DNA from: Odontocerum albicorne
Taxonomy: Eukaryota > Arthropoda > Insecta > Trichoptera > Odontoceridae
Reading direction: 5' to 3'
DNA length: 64,000 nt
Assembly: GCA_949825065.1 (NCBI GenBank)
Contig: OX463859.1
Coordinates: 18,185,220-18,249,219 of the forward strand
In this document: positions 1-10,397 of the stretch, in pieces
How positions within the stretch are numbered: the first letter of the stretch is position 1
Layout of the letters: each line of letters starts with the position of its first letter
Notes under the pieces: model-generated
The model's database searches: none
Told to the model about the DNA's origin: nothing
Seen by the model: only the letters and a program-made list of their open reading frames with translations
Made by a program: the position numbers and the translations under genes

Positions 1-94
1 CCATTACTTTCCACCCAACCTTCGATTTTCCACTATACCACAGAATCTGCTGTACCTTATCTGTGGAAAAGTAAACACCATAAAGCTTCAAACA

Positions 95-320
95 GACAAT
101 GGGAAAACGCCCCCTGGAAATTCTAGTTCCCCATCCCCCGCCCTTGAAGCGGATTACTGCCATGTTCGCTCTCACCTGGTGCCGCTGGCTTAACGGCCGT
201 TGTGAGGCGATTTTTATGGTCGTTTCGCTTCATTTTATGGGCCGATCCCGTGGAGATTTTCACCCTTTCACGTATTTCGTTTTCACAATGGTCCAGGCCC
301 AGTTACACTCGGGCGCTTTT
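95..320. other. CpG- and GC-rich block, unknown role
   Basis: This stretch is clearly richer in G+C and CpG than the surrounding DNA. It has many CG dinucleotides, for example around 130-250 and 310. A short frame (99-332, +) crosses it but resembles no protein I know and is ended by a stop in AT-rich sequence. It could be a promoter or first-exon region of the ADAM gene downstream, part of a neighbouring gene, or the GC-rich end of a repeat. The sequence alone does not decide. Confidence 0.3.
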
Positions 321-432
321 CTTTTTCAATAATGACGTAGTTTTAACATCATCATCTATAGTTAAGGTATTAATACTATAGAGTTTTAAAAACATTTGAA
401 TTGATTTAATAAAATACTTTATTCCAATAAAG

Positions 433-559
433 ATAACGGTATGACCCTACCGGTTTCAAGGTTTTCACATCATCATTAGGAGAGCTCAAACAAGAGTTTT
501 ATTTAAGCTCGCTTGATGATAAGGTAAATATCTTGAAACCAGTAGGGTCATACCGTTAT
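433..559. repeat. Inverted repeat / hairpin with 28-bp arms
   Basis: Positions 433-460 and 532-559 are reverse complements with one mismatch in 28 (left arm begins ATAACGGTATGACCC). The interior carries a second imperfect pairing: CATCATCATTAGGAGAGCTC against AAGCTCGCTTGATGATAAGG. The whole stretch could fold into one long hairpin. It may be a foldback MITE or a structured end of a larger element. No transposase is associated. Confidence 0.75.
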
Positions 560-720
560 ATTAAGTGAAGAACACAGTGTTTTAGTAAATACATTAAGAT
601 GGTGTCTTTTAAAATAATGTCAGTACCGTTGGCCTAATTAATGGTTTAACAATGGCATAGTTGATAAGATTCTTGATTTCCAACCCAGGGTGTCGCATTC
701 GATTGTATTGTATTACACTT

Positions 721-805
721 TTTTTTAAATCTGGGATCAATTGAAATCGAATCCGCAACTCTTGGGTTGGACAACAGGCATCTTCCAACCAGGCCACAAG
801 TGCTG
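721..805 (-). mobile_element. tRNA-derived SINE fragment
   Basis: Read on the minus strand, an A-box-like segment (TGGCCTGGTTGGAAG) is followed about 35 nt later by a B-box-like segment (GGATTCGATTTC), then CCCAGATT and an A-rich run. Several other SINE heads in this window share this layout. The stems do not pair as in a working tRNA. Confidence 0.6.
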
Positions 806-829
806 TCTTATTCTCGTTGGTTAGAAGAG

Positions 830-1175
830 TAACATTTCTAGTAGGTCGAAAGTGGAACATCTTTCTAACTCGTTGGAAAAGGAACATATTTCTAGTTGGT
901 TGGAAGAGGGACATCTTTCTAATTGGTTGGAAAAGGAACATATTTCTAGTTGGTTGGAAGAGGGACATCTTTCTAATTGGTTGGAAAAGGAACATATTTC
1001 CAGTTGGTTGGAGAGTACCACCTTGCAAGTTGGATAGAAAAGGAACATATTTCTAGGTGGTTGGAAGAATACCATATTTCTAGTTGGTTGGAAGAATACC
1101 ATATTTCTAGTTGATTAGAAGACGATTTTTTTCCAGTTGGTTGGAAGAGGAACTTATTTCTAGTTGGTTGGTAGG
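830..1175. repeat. 27-bp minisatellite
   Basis: Tandem copies of about 27 bp (core TTTCTAGTTGGTTGGAAGAG) fill this interval. The central part is organised as alternating 54-bp dimers (CATATTTC / CATCTTTC variants), and the edge copies are degenerate. Because 27 is divisible by three, several frames stay open on both strands. The resulting open frames around 609-1102 are repeat artefacts, not genes. Confidence 0.9.
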
Positions 1176-1216
1176 TTTGTTTTGTTTTTGGTCAGTACAC
1201 ACAATTAGCATCAAAT

Positions 1217-1283
1217 AGTCTGACTCTTTATCCTCTCTGCCTAACCCGACGGGGAACGGCGTGATGGTATGTATGTGTTTCTT
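1217..1283 (+). mobile_element. 3' end of LINE family 1
   Basis: This is the short terminal segment with the ending TGCCTA-CCC-ACGGGGAA-GGCGTGATGGTATGTATG. The same ending recurs near 8570, 15340, 40500 and 62980 (+) and, reversed, near 6340, 10400 and 38190. It is a truncated 3' tail with no coding content. Confidence 0.6.
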
Positions 1284-1639
1284 AGTCTTATGTAATGTTT
1301 TTACAAACTTCTGCCAGTTTTTTCTATCAACATTTATAATACTGTGAGTTCAATTAATACTGTGAATTCAAACTAATTATAAATCGTAATTGTATCATAT
1401 TTTCTCATATTAAAATATCTAATCAAAACTAGTCCGGAAACGAAATCCGTTGGAAATCAAACCAGGAAATGGCTTATTCAGCAAGCATTCTTAATAAATG
1501 GAGCTTACTGAATGAAGTTTAAATGGGAAAAAAACATAAATTTATTCACACTTCAACCTATCTGAATTGGCGACGCAGACACATTAAAGAGTGCCTGCGA
1601 GACAACGTTGTCTTCGGTTTACAACCACCAGAGTAGGTA

Positions 1640-1800
1640 CGAAGCTCGCAGCCTGTCATGGCAGATGTGGATAATACTACCGCACGCGAAAAGGCAACAA
1701 CATTGGAACACATTTGGCGCACGCGAGTATTGTTTCTAGATGATCACTACCAGACTGGGAGCCTATATTTCTTTATTTTAGGGTATCATCAAGAATCTGA
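1640..1800 (+). repeat. Dispersed repeat A, copy 1
   Basis: This segment (GTCATGGCAGATGTGG ... AAAAGGCAACAACA ... CCAGACTGGGAGCC) matches two other places in the window: the sequence flanking the mariner at 2203-3486, and the reverse complement of 56250-56410. It ends next to a tRNA-like SINE head. It has no coding potential. Confidence 0.6.
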
Positions 1801-1806
1801 ATGGCA

Positions 1807-1885
1807 ACCTATGTGGCCTAGTTGGAAAACGCCTATTGTCTAGCCCAGGGGTTGCGGGTTCGATTCTCGTTGAAATTCCGATTTT
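1807..1885 (+). mobile_element. tRNA-derived SINE head
   Basis: A-box TGGCCTAGTTGGAAAACG and B-box GGGTTCGATTCTC are spaced as in a pol III promoter. An acceptor-like segment TTGAAATTCCG follows. It is related to the other SINE heads at 3900, 4431 and 11940. The stems are imperfect, so this is not a tRNA gene. Confidence 0.65.
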
Positions 1886-2119
1886 ACAGTATTAGCACCT
1901 TGATATATAAAATTAAGAATATTACCATAGACATCCGCCGAAATCTAATGAATAAAAATTGTGCTTCTCGGTGGCGTGTAGCTTTTTCTTCTTTGTATGA
2001 TACCGCCCAACATATACGAATTAGTAATTTGGACATATTGGATTATAACCAGGAGACACTATTTTCTTCGGCCCCATTAATCGAACTTTCGGGTTATGAA
2101 TCACTGAAATAGGCAAGTT

Positions 2120-2202
2120 ACTCGTGGTTCGTCATGGCACGTTTTGGCAACACTACCACATGTGAAGATGCAACATTCGCACAAGTACTCGTTACGTACA
2201 AG
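2120..2202 (+). repeat. Dispersed repeat A, copy 2 (left part)
   Basis: This is the left part of repeat A (GTCATGGCACGTTTTGG, CTACCACATGTGAAG, CACAAGTACTCG). It is cut by the mariner inserted at TA 2203 and resumes after the right TA at 3486 with TTGTTACCAGACTGGGG. Comparison with the copy near 56250-56410 shows the element sits inside the repeat. Confidence 0.6.
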
Positions 2203-3486
2203 TAACACATCGATCAATAAGTCTCGTGACTAACCAACAGATGGCGCCTCTAAAAACAAATCCATACAATTCTCAGTTAGTACCAACAATTAGAAGTTAC
2301 CTGTCAAACTTTCATGACATTCCGACATTGTGTCATTGAGTTACAGTGGTTTTAGTGACGCTACTTTTGCTATTTTCAAAACAATGGAAAAAAAACGAAT
2401 TTCGTGTGTTGATAAAACATTGCTTTTTAATGGGAAAAAATACCGTTCAAACTCAGCGATGGCTTGAAAAGTGTTATCCGGGCTCTGCTCCGTCGAAAAG
2501 AACCATTTGTCGGTGGTATGCTGATTTCAAACGCGGTCGTACAGACACAAATGATGCTGAACGCTCTGGTCGTCCAAATGAGGCTGTTACAACAGAAAAT
2601 ATTTAAAAAAAAAACTCAAAATCGTGATGGAAAATCGCAAAGCAAAGTTGCGTGAGATAGCTACGAGTAACATCCTGAAGATATAATTTGGTAGTGTTTA
2701 CGCTATTTTGGTCATATAAAAGCTATTTTCGAAATGGGTGCCGCGTTTGCTCACAATGGAACAAAAACAACAACGCATCGATGATTCAGAACGCTGTTTG
2801 GCACTGTTTACGCGAAATAAACAGGAATTTTTGCATCGGTATGTGACATTGGATGAAACTTGGATCCACAATCAAATCGGCAGTCAGCTGAGTGGAGAGC
2901 AGCCGGTGAAAGTCGTCCGAAGCGACCAAAAACTCAACAGTCGGCCGGGAAGGTTATGTATGGCCTCCGTATTTTGAGATGCGCATGGTATAATATTCAT
3001 CGATCACCTTGAAAAGGGAAAAACCATCAAAAGCGAATATTACATAGCGTTATTGGAGTGTTTGAAGGCAGCAATTGTAAAAAACGGCCCCATATGAAGA
3101 AGAAAAAAGTTCTCTTTCACCAGGACAATGCACCGTGTCAGAAGTCGATGATAACGATGGCCAAATTGCATGAGTTGAACTTCGAATTGCTTCCGCACCC
3201 ACCGTATTCTCCAGATTTGGCCCCCAGCGGCTATTGTCTGTTCGCAGACCTCAAAAAGATGCTCCAGGGAAAGATATTTGGCTCCAATGAAGAAGTGATT
3301 GCCGAAACTAATGCCTATTTTGAAACCAAAGATAAATCGTTCTACACGGCTGGCATAGAAAAGTTAGGAAAGCGTTGGAATGAATGTATTGCTCTTGAAG
3401 GAGACTATGTTGATGAATAAAGAAGAATTTTGGCAAACAAATGTTGTTTTATTAGTTAGTCTCGGGACTTATTGATCGATGTGTTA
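2203..3486 (+). mobile_element. Mariner element 1 with TIRs (degenerate)
   Basis: Inverted repeats begin ACACATCGATCAATAAGTC just inside TA at 2203-2204 and end at TA 3485-3486. About 30 bp of each end pairs with few mismatches. The size, about 1284 bp, is typical of a complete mariner. The transposase inside is broken (separate entry). The insertion lies in dispersed repeat A, upstream of the first recognised ADAM exon. Confidence 0.9.
2384..3420 (+). pseudogene. Mariner transposase pseudogene (element 1)
   Basis: The start is the ATG at 2384, but a run of A immediately after it shifts the frame. Typical mariner helix-turn-helix sequence follows in other frames (WLEKCYPGSAPSK, FKRGRTDTNDAERSGRPNE). 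The catalytic region contains TLDETW and LFHQDNAPC. At the third catalytic Asp the sequence is LAPSGYCLF instead of the expected APSD. There are further frameshifts between about 2600 and 2740 and in the central domain (2880-3060). It is non-functional. The protein ends with the usual mariner C-terminus before TAA 3418-3420. Confidence 0.92.
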
Positions 3487-3600
3487 TTGTTACCAGACTG
3501 GGGACCCTTTTTTTGGTTACCATTGGGAATCAAACCCGAAATCCCGGGTGGATGTCAAGTGTCTTACCAACTAGACCAGAGAGGCGTGTAGCGAAAAACG
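3487..3600 (-). mobile_element. Repeat A right part with reversed SINE head
   Basis: This is the continuation of repeat A (TTGTTACCAGACTGGGG). On the minus strand it reads as a tRNA-like head: an A-box-like TCTAGTTGGTAAGAC, and a B-box-like GGGTTTGATTCCC that marks the pol III promoter. Mariner 1 inserted immediately before it. Confidence 0.55.
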
Positions 3601-3695
3601 AGATTGAAATTATCGGCCTTTGAGTAAAATTTTCATTACAAAACATAAGGGGGCTAGATCAATGTACCTATTTCCATGGTTCTTTTGTATTATTT

Positions 3696-3904
3696 CACTT
3701 TCGTTGTATACAGTACAACCTGGCGGGCTTATTGCTATATGTATATTTTTCAGCCGACCAGAAAGAGGTTTAAAAGGCCTTAAGTGAAAACCAGACTAGA
3801 ATCTTTTTTTTTTGTTAATAAATCTTGGTTCCAACGGGAATTGAACCCACAACCTCCGGGTTCAGAGACAAGCGTCTTACCAACTAGACCACGGAGGTCG
3901 TTAT
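3696..3904 (-). mobile_element. Near full-length tRNA-derived SINE
   Basis: On the minus strand the head reads GACCTCCGTGGTCTAG then TTGGTAAGACGCTTG, with B-box GGGTTCAATTCCC and then GGAACCAAG. A body follows with CTAGTCTGGTTTTCACTTAAG, CTTTCTGGTCGGCTG and GGTTGTACTGTATACAACG. The same body recurs at 4510-4623, 59602-59690 and 62250-62345. This defines a SINE of roughly 200-250 bp. It is the best copy here for building a consensus. Confidence 0.8.
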
Positions 3905-4430
3905 CTTTTGCTCATTCTAGATATGTTTATAGTGATTTTATTCAGTTGAATATAAAACAATGAAACCCTTTTTATTGTGATTTTATACAGTTGCAAAGTT
4001 TGTACCTGTATTAGAAACGGTCCTGGTAAACTCTGAACCCAAAATAAAAGCTCAGATTTTTTTTCCCGGTGAAAGCCTTCCAAATGGCTCTGTGAAATAT
4101 ATCTACTTTTAACCTAGAGAAGCTGCAGTACAGAGTGGTACAAAATATCATATTACTTTTCAATATTAATAAGAAAAATGAAAAGAGAGACAAAAAATAT
4201 TATTATGGTTGTATGGTATAGCACTTTCGCTGTTTACAATTTCTATCTGACAGATTAATTATATCCGACCCTCCCGCAATCCCGTTTAGGTCGGATAATC
4301 GGGACTTTATTGTACTAATATACAATATTCGTATTCACTCAAAAAATACATAAAATCAATTACACAAAAAAATGTATCTCATCACAATGAACAAAATATC
4401 ACGAGAATTTTTTTAAGTTCTTAATGTTCG

Positions 4431-4623
4431 ACGACCTCCGTAACCTAGTTGGTAAGACGCCTGCCACTCAACCCGGAGGTTGCGGGTTCAAATACCATCA
4501 GAACCCAGATCTAATAAAAGGGTTCCATTTAGGTTTTCATTTTAATCTTTAATATCTTTTTGGTTAGTTAGAGATTATGCATGGCAATGAGCCCGCTAGC
4601 TTGTATTGTATGCAATAAAAGTG
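4431..4623 (+). mobile_element. Near full-length tRNA-derived SINE
   Basis: The head is GACCTCCGTAACCTAGTTGG with B-box GCGGGTTCAAATACC. An AACCCAGATCTAATAAAAGG linker follows, then the family body (GGTTTTCA, TGGCAATGAGCCCGC, TTGTATTGTATGCAA). It is in opposite orientation to the copy at 3696-3904, about 530 bp away. Confidence 0.75.
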
Positions 4624-4972
4624 TAAGTTTAGAGGGTTAAGGTGGGCACTAATTACCTTTTTTTCTGTTGAGTACCATAGAGAAATACATTAATATCATA
4701 CAAAAATTCTCAGTTTGTTGATAAGCTTATTGCTAGCTTTTTTGCACTGTAGTGTTGCCAACACAAAAATCCATGAAGTATGAGGTATGTGCCTAAGCCA
4801 ATGGTTCTAAAATCTAACGGGGCCGAAAACAAAGTTACCTTCCGGTCACACATTTCAACATGTCTGCATCATCATCAATACAGATCTCCTGAGAAATACT
4901 ATGTAAATAAATGACATTAATGTAGTGAAGTCTTAACTACCGAGTATAAAAGATTTTTTTTAACAATTCCAG

Positions 4973-5128
4973 GAAGGGCTCCACACCCACGACTTAACCA
5001 TAGGCTATGTGTCCGACGGCACGGAGCATGTGTTGGACCTGAGACTGAACCGAGAACTCATCCCAGCTGATTTCTTCATGCGGTATCAGCAAGGAGGGAA
5101 ACATGTCATCAACAGACCCACAGGAAAG
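4973..5128 (+). CDS. ADAM metalloprotease, exon A (prodomain)
   Basis: This is the first recognisable coding exon of an ADAM (a disintegrin and metalloprotease) gene. The acceptor is TTTTTTTAACAATTCCAG and the donor is AAAG|GTAATA. It holds 52 codons in phase 0 at both ends. The peptide (HDLTIGYVSDGTEHVLDLRL, then NRELIPADFFMRYQ) matches the beginning of an ADAM prodomain, where the chain packs beta strands ahead of the cysteine switch. The signal peptide and roughly the first few dozen residues must come from an upstream exon, which I could not find between 1 and 4972. Residue numbers in later entries count from this exon. Confidence 0.85.
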
Positions 5129-6330
5129 GTAATAAATCTTTATCATACAATTTCTGTAATATATTGCTGTGATGCTTTGACAAAAGAACAGTTAATAATA
5201 AAGTTTTAAGCAAATACAGTTTTAGGTATTAAGGTATTCCTGAAGCGGTCCACAATATCCCATTACATTGATCATCTAATCATGATTGGTTGTAGTTGAT
5301 AACAGTATATTTTTCGTCATTTTAACATGTTATTTTAAACGTTATTTTTCTCTAGTAATATTTCAATTGAAAATATCTTTATCTGCCTCCAAGTCACAGA
5401 GATATGGGTGTCGTGTGTAATTTAAGGAAGCATTTGAAGATAAACCTTTTTGCAAAGTATTATAAAAAATAAGATTATACATTAACACTACACACATACG
5501 AATACACTACACTCGACATAAAACTGAACGTGTTACTATCACATATCAAAAAATCTACAACGGTTTTTTTTATTTATTGTCTTCCCTTGGTAAGTTTTCT
5601 GAGATTTTCTGACCAAATATGTTTTATCTAAACATATACAGATGCCGGAAAATTCTTATTCTAATGGCCGCAGCCACCACCTTCCTATCCTTACACTCGC
5701 TTGTTTTTGTTGTATTTTTTATCTGTCTTTGCTGGTGCCTTTGCTTTCTTAATGGCGCATTATAAATTTTCCTTTTGCTATTATTATTGTTATTAAATTA
5801 ATTCAGATGTATTGAAAATGATTTTTTAAATAAATAAATAAATATATAATAGGTTTATTGATAGCGACATAGTATGTACATAATACATTTAAATATACTT
5901 CAAGAACACATAAATTGCAGAGAATACATTAAAGACAGAAGCTATCAAAAGGTCTGGGCTTATCTAATAACATCCCCCCGCCAAGATACACCCCACTAAT
6001 ATAGGGCGAGCCCAGCCACGGGGACACCAGATGTTTTTCCGCCCACACCCTGTAAAGGATAGATGTTTTCATACCAGTGGATTAATAAGAAAATGGTTAC
6101 AAATAGGACTGCTCTAGACCCAAGATGATTCCTTACAATTTATAGACATTGTCTGTTGTTTGGTCCATAACGTATATATTTAAAATTTTGTATGGTCGTT
6201 GTCACCCTATATTTCTAGGTCGCTAGTAATGAATAGTAAAATGTCTCATCACTGGCTTGCTAACAATTCTAATTATATTAACATTATTAAATTATTCAAA
6301 TCTCAAGATGCAAACACAATACATATGGTA
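5129..6330 (+). other. Intron A-B, proximal part
   Basis: This is AT-rich intron DNA with no gene, RNA or transposon that I can recognise. A moderately GC-rich patch around 5985-6050 (CCCCCCGCCAAGATACACC ... GGGCGAGCCCAGCC) stands out in composition but matches nothing I know. Confidence 0.5.
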
Positions 6331-6332
6331 CA

Positions 6333-6935
6333 TACCATCACGCCGTTTCCCTGTCGGGGTAGGCAGATAAAAGAGAGCACCTGACCTTCCATTATCATGA
6401 CACACATCTTTCACCTCTTCTACATCCATAGACCTTCTCATACAACGATACAACTCCTATGATTCTCTGACTTTTTACGTTTCTTTCAAAATATAATTCA
6501 CTTGAACCAACCATACCTTCCTTTGTCACCTCTTCCACTCACATTTGTACTATATATTTGATTTATTAATCTTTCTTATTCATTCATTGTACATATCCAA
6601 ACCACCTCAGTGTACTCTTTTATTCATTTTACTTAATATATACGAGTAAATCAGCCTTAACTTCACATTCATCCTTATAACTTCATTCAGTATTCTTTTA
6701 TACATGGTCAATCCATGTATTTTTGACAGTACATGCATTCAGCTTCTTTCAGTCATTTTCTACATCAACGTTTCACTTCCATACATCAAAGTTTTTACTA
6801 GAATACTGTTGTGAACTATCATCTTAACAAATTTTGATACTGTCCAGTTTGAGTATATATGTATATGTTTCAGTGCCTCATTGACTTTGTTCCTTATCAC
6901 TACACGTCATTTGATACCTCTCACAGCTATTCTTC
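6333..6935 (-). mobile_element. LINE family 1 fragment
   Basis: On the minus strand this runs from RT C-terminal remnants (GATGTATGGAAGTGAAACG, the trace of MYGSET) down to the family's 3' ending (CCCGACAGGGAAACGGCGTG). It is riddled with stops and frameshifts. The same family appears on the plus strand at 7945-8611 and elsewhere. Confidence 0.65.
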
Positions 6936-6984
6936 ATATCTGTAAAAATACTACCCCAATTGCAGAATTCCTTAATTCATTTTA

Positions 6985-7130
6985 ATTATAAGATGCACGG
7001 CCGCACTGTAACACATTGGACTTCCGTGAGGAAGGTCGTCGGTTCAAACATCTCGAACAACACAAGCACTTTTTCCGCCTAGTGTTCAAGGGTATAAGGA
7101 TACCCATGACTTCGTTCATATCTATTCTTT
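6985..7130 (+). mobile_element. Degenerate tRNA-like SINE
   Basis: A B-box-like segment (GTCGGTTCAAACATC) follows a weak A-box region (GCACGGCCGCACTG). After it come CTAGTGTTCAAGGGTATAAG and an A-rich tail at 7130. This differs from the main SINE family. The identification is tentative. Confidence 0.35.
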
Positions 7131-7944
7131 AAAAAAAATATATATCACATTTACTTTCCCTATCATCATGACTTCGGATTGTCCTTCATTCATTCTCAGA
7201 TCTTTCTTTGAATTTCATATTAGATATACTTTTGTGTTTATTTAAGTTTAGCATATGTTTTTTTCTCCTATCTTTTAGTATTTATTTTTTTACAAACAAA
7301 AAACAAGACAAAAAGTATGCTTCTAGAATATTGAGGTCCAATGACTTCTTCTACTCAGTCTTAATTAAGAATGGGAAATTATACTTGCCGCAGATTTTTT
7401 ACTTTGTAACTGAACCATATTAAATGGTTTTTCTGGTCTGCTGCTCCATTTGGAACTAACATTATGATGTAGATGGAATTCTTAATTAAATGAACTGATC
7501 ATTCTTACACCTTGATTGCTAGGTACGATTTTGATTAGCAAGAAATAGCTCTTAGAGGTCTTTATTGAAACAGTTTAGATGGTGCCTTTCAAAAATGTGT
7601 CCTTATATTGGCATCTCTTAAACATATAAGACCTTTATTGTCAAGTATTGAAGAAATTGCCTAAATTTGAGAACTGTAATCAACTGGTAATTTTTCAAGA
7701 TCGTTTAAAAACCATTTTTTTTCCAAAGGTAAACTGATTTGTCTATGTGTATATGATAGATAGTCTTTGTCATCAATTTCTCCACCATTCTTTTGAGTCT
7801 AGTGACTGACTCTGGATTTGCATATTTTTAGGCATATTCTGTATGCACCGTGTTGTTTTATGAGGATATTTCGCATGCACCGATCGATTTTGATATTGAC
7901 TTTAACTATGTTCGTATAATGAAAGTCAATCTGATGAATGAATG
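7131..7944 (+). other. Intron A-B, middle part
   Basis: AT-rich intron DNA. Short open frames (for example 7208-7423) have no recognisable content. I see nothing further here. Confidence 0.45.
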
Positions 7945-8611
7945 AATGTTGCGAAATCCAAAGTTATGGTGATAGAAAAGTGTGAACAGAAAATGCGATA
8001 TATATGGGTGAGTAATAAAAGATTAGAGCAAATCCAATAATTTTGCTATTTAGGTAGTATATTATCAGATGAAGGAGTTATGAAGGATATTGAACGGTGT
8101 GTAACGATAGGGAATAAAGTCAATAGGACACTAAAACACATATTCAAACTGGGCAGTATCAAACACTGCAAGGTGATAGATAATCTTCAACAGTATTTAG
8201 TACCAACTTTGATGTATGGGAGTGCCACATGGAGGCAGAAAAAGACTGAATTGCCGAATAAAGGTTGTAGAATTACGTGCACATGGAGTGACAATATATA
8301 ACAGAATACAGAATAAAGTGATTAGGGATGAATGAGAACTTGAGACTGATGTGTTGTGTAAAATAAAGTAGGGCACGTGGAACGAAGGAATGAAAAAAAA
8401 CTAACAAAACAAATGTGAGTAGAAGGCGTTGTAGAGGAAGACCAAGAAAAGTATGGTTGGATCAAGTGAATTATATTTTGAAAGAACGAATTGTAAGATG
8501 TTAGTTGAATCGTAGTAGCTGCGTGAGAAGGTGTATAGATGTGCAATCTGGTGGTCTGTCCTTTCTGCCTACCCTAGCAGAGAAACGCCGTGATTGTAAG
8601 TATGTAGGTAA
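7945..8611 (+). mobile_element. LINE family 1 fragment with RT C-terminus
   Basis: Broken frames give KSKVMVIEKCE, FCYLGSILSDEG and LVPTLMYGSATW. This is the pattern at the end of reverse transcriptases of RTE/jockey-like non-LTR elements. Downstream come GRGRPRK-like remnants and the shared 3' ending TGCCTACCCTAGCAGAGAAA near 8570-8600. The frame at 8080-8301 is part of this relic. It ends about 90 bp before ADAM exon B. Confidence 0.75.
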
Positions 8612-8704
8612 TAATCATCAAACCTCTTATTTTATGTGTTGGCCAAATTAACATTATATTTTGATACAAAACAAATTATTAACTTTTTTTATTTTGATTT
8701 TTAG

Positions 8705-8837
8705 GATGTAGAATTATGCCAATACGTAGGTGTGGTTCGAGGCCTGGAGGGCTCTTGGGCGGCTATTTCGACCTGTCGGGGTTTGCGAGGGGTCGTGTTC
8801 GATGGTACGTCCATGCACTACCTGCAGCCATCAGATG
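8705..8837 (+). CDS. ADAM metalloprotease, exon B (prodomain)
   Basis: The acceptor is TTTTTATTTTGATTTTTAG and the donor is AGATG|GTGAGT. It enters in phase 0 and leaves one base over. The peptide contains ELCQYVGVVRGLEGSWAAIS and TCRGLRGVVFDG, the signature core of ADAM prodomains (C-x-Y-x-G then S-x-C-x-G-L-R-G). In related proteins this region keeps the protease folded and inhibited in the secretory pathway. The frame runs on from exon A without a stop, residues 53-96. Confidence 0.93.
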
Positions 8838-9050
8838 GTGAGTTTAGTTCTATTTATATTCATTCATTGTGTACCATTTTTCATATATTTCACATTATTT
8901 TATCCAGTGTGATTTTTTCCAGCTTTTTTCCTGAAGTCAGCAACATGTTGCCTCCTTCATCCAATCACTTCATCGAATGGGTTCCCGGCCTCTGCTACTT
9001 GAATTAATCTCGCTGTCACAGTTCCTCTGGGATATATGTATTTATATAAA

Positions 9051-9600
9051 ATGAGAAGTTGCATAATCCAAAGTCATGGTAATAGGAAAGAGTGAAACGA
9101 AAAGTAAACGTGATATATGGGTGAACAATGAAAGATTGAAGCAAGTTAAGGAGTTCTGCTATTTGGGTAGTATTTTCTTAGATGATGGAAGAGTGGTGGG
9201 ATATCGCTAGATATGAAACAAAGTAAATGGGTCCATAAAAATATATACTGGAACTGGAAAGTATTTGCTGATAGTCCACAATAGTATTTTAATACCAACT
9301 TTGATGTATGGGAGTGAAACATAGATGTGGAAAAATATTGAAAGGAGCTGAATAAATGCTGTAGAAAAGTGTACACTGAGAAGAATAGACGGGTTTACAA
9401 TGTCTGACAGAATGCGGAATTAAGTGATCAGGGATGAGTGTGAACTTAAGGGTGATGTGTTGAAATGAAGAAGAGCACTGTGAGATGGTTTGGGGATTTT
9501 GAAAGAATAAATTATGAAAGACTAACAAAACAAATGTACAGTGCAAATGTGAGTGGAAGGCGTGGTAGAGAAAGACCAAGGAAATTCTGTACATGTAAAA
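9051..9600 (+). mobile_element. LINE family 1 fragment
   Basis: The same relic family as 7945-8611 (CCAAAGTCATGGTAATAGG, GAGTTCTGCTATTTGGGTAG, CTTTGATGTATGGGAGTG, GAAAGACCAAGGAAA). It is interrupted by stops and lacks the terminal 3' motif. It lies only about 210 bp after ADAM exon B. Confidence 0.7.
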
Positions 9601-9849
9601 GACTACATATTTTGAATCATCAGATGGTGAATAATCCATTGGATATATGTAACATATATCAACAATAATGTGACTCACCATAAATTTATTACGCTTGATT
9701 GATTGTGATCAGGTCCAGTGAATTTGAATCTTTTAAAGATTAATTTTAATGATCACTTTAAAGCAGAGGTTAATCATCTCTCATGCAATAGGTAACATGA
9801 GAAATGAGTCATAGATGAAGTTCTACCCAGCTTAGTGATAACTTTCATG

Positions 9850-9930
9850 GCTTAGTTAGTAGAATACTTGTCCTTCACCTGGCCGTTTGGGATTTAATTC
9901 ATAATGATACCTAAAAAAAATATCTTGTCT
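9850..9930 (+). mobile_element. Degenerate SINE head
   Basis: TGGCTTAGTTAGTAGAATAC followed by TTTGGGATTTAATTC and an A-rich stretch resembles the A- and B-box layout of the other SINEs in the window, with several substitutions. Confidence 0.4.
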
Positions 9931-10397
9931 AATTTTCAAATTCAGGCTATTTTGGAGTTTTAACGGTAGTCTAAAACCTTATATGTATTATAAGGTAGAT
10001 ACGAAAATATTTGTCATTTTTTTAAGAATTTATTTTATTTATTTATTATTACACATGACAAGAAATATACACAATTTGCGAAAAAACAACAGGTAATTTA
10101 ATTTGGACATACAATTTTAATGGATCTGGGTTTGTTGCCTTTCATTTGTCGTATCCTCAGTAAACTAGGCTTTTGCCTGTATCTCACTGAGGATATTTAG
10201 CATGAAAAAATAAATCGATATTTCTTTCCGATTTTCGATTACACAAAAACAAAACCCCGTTGCACGTTCTCATCAACCTGACAAACAGTGACACTCAATT
10301 ACAACTGGAAACATCATGCGAAATTAAACTCCTCACACATCATCACTCCAGAAACACCAAAAATATTCTTACGTATATACCATCATAAGAATAACTT

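Noticed and set aside
99..332. 77-aa frame in the CpG-rich block as a signal-peptide exon
   Set aside because: No hydrophobic core followed by a cleavage site in a suitable place, no donor in the right phase for exon A, and no similarity to ADAM N-termini.
609..1102. Overlapping open frames on both strands in the 27-bp repeat
   Set aside because: The unit length is a multiple of three, so stops are excluded in several frames at once. Peptides are simple repeats.
3820..4510. tRNA genes at the two GACCTCCG heads
   Set aside because: Stems do not pair as a cloverleaf, and a SINE body follows in place of a discrete 3' end.
9146..9681. Minus-strand frames of 76 and 130 aa
   Set aside because: They are antisense to a LINE fragment and have low-complexity Phe/Ser/His content without any motif.
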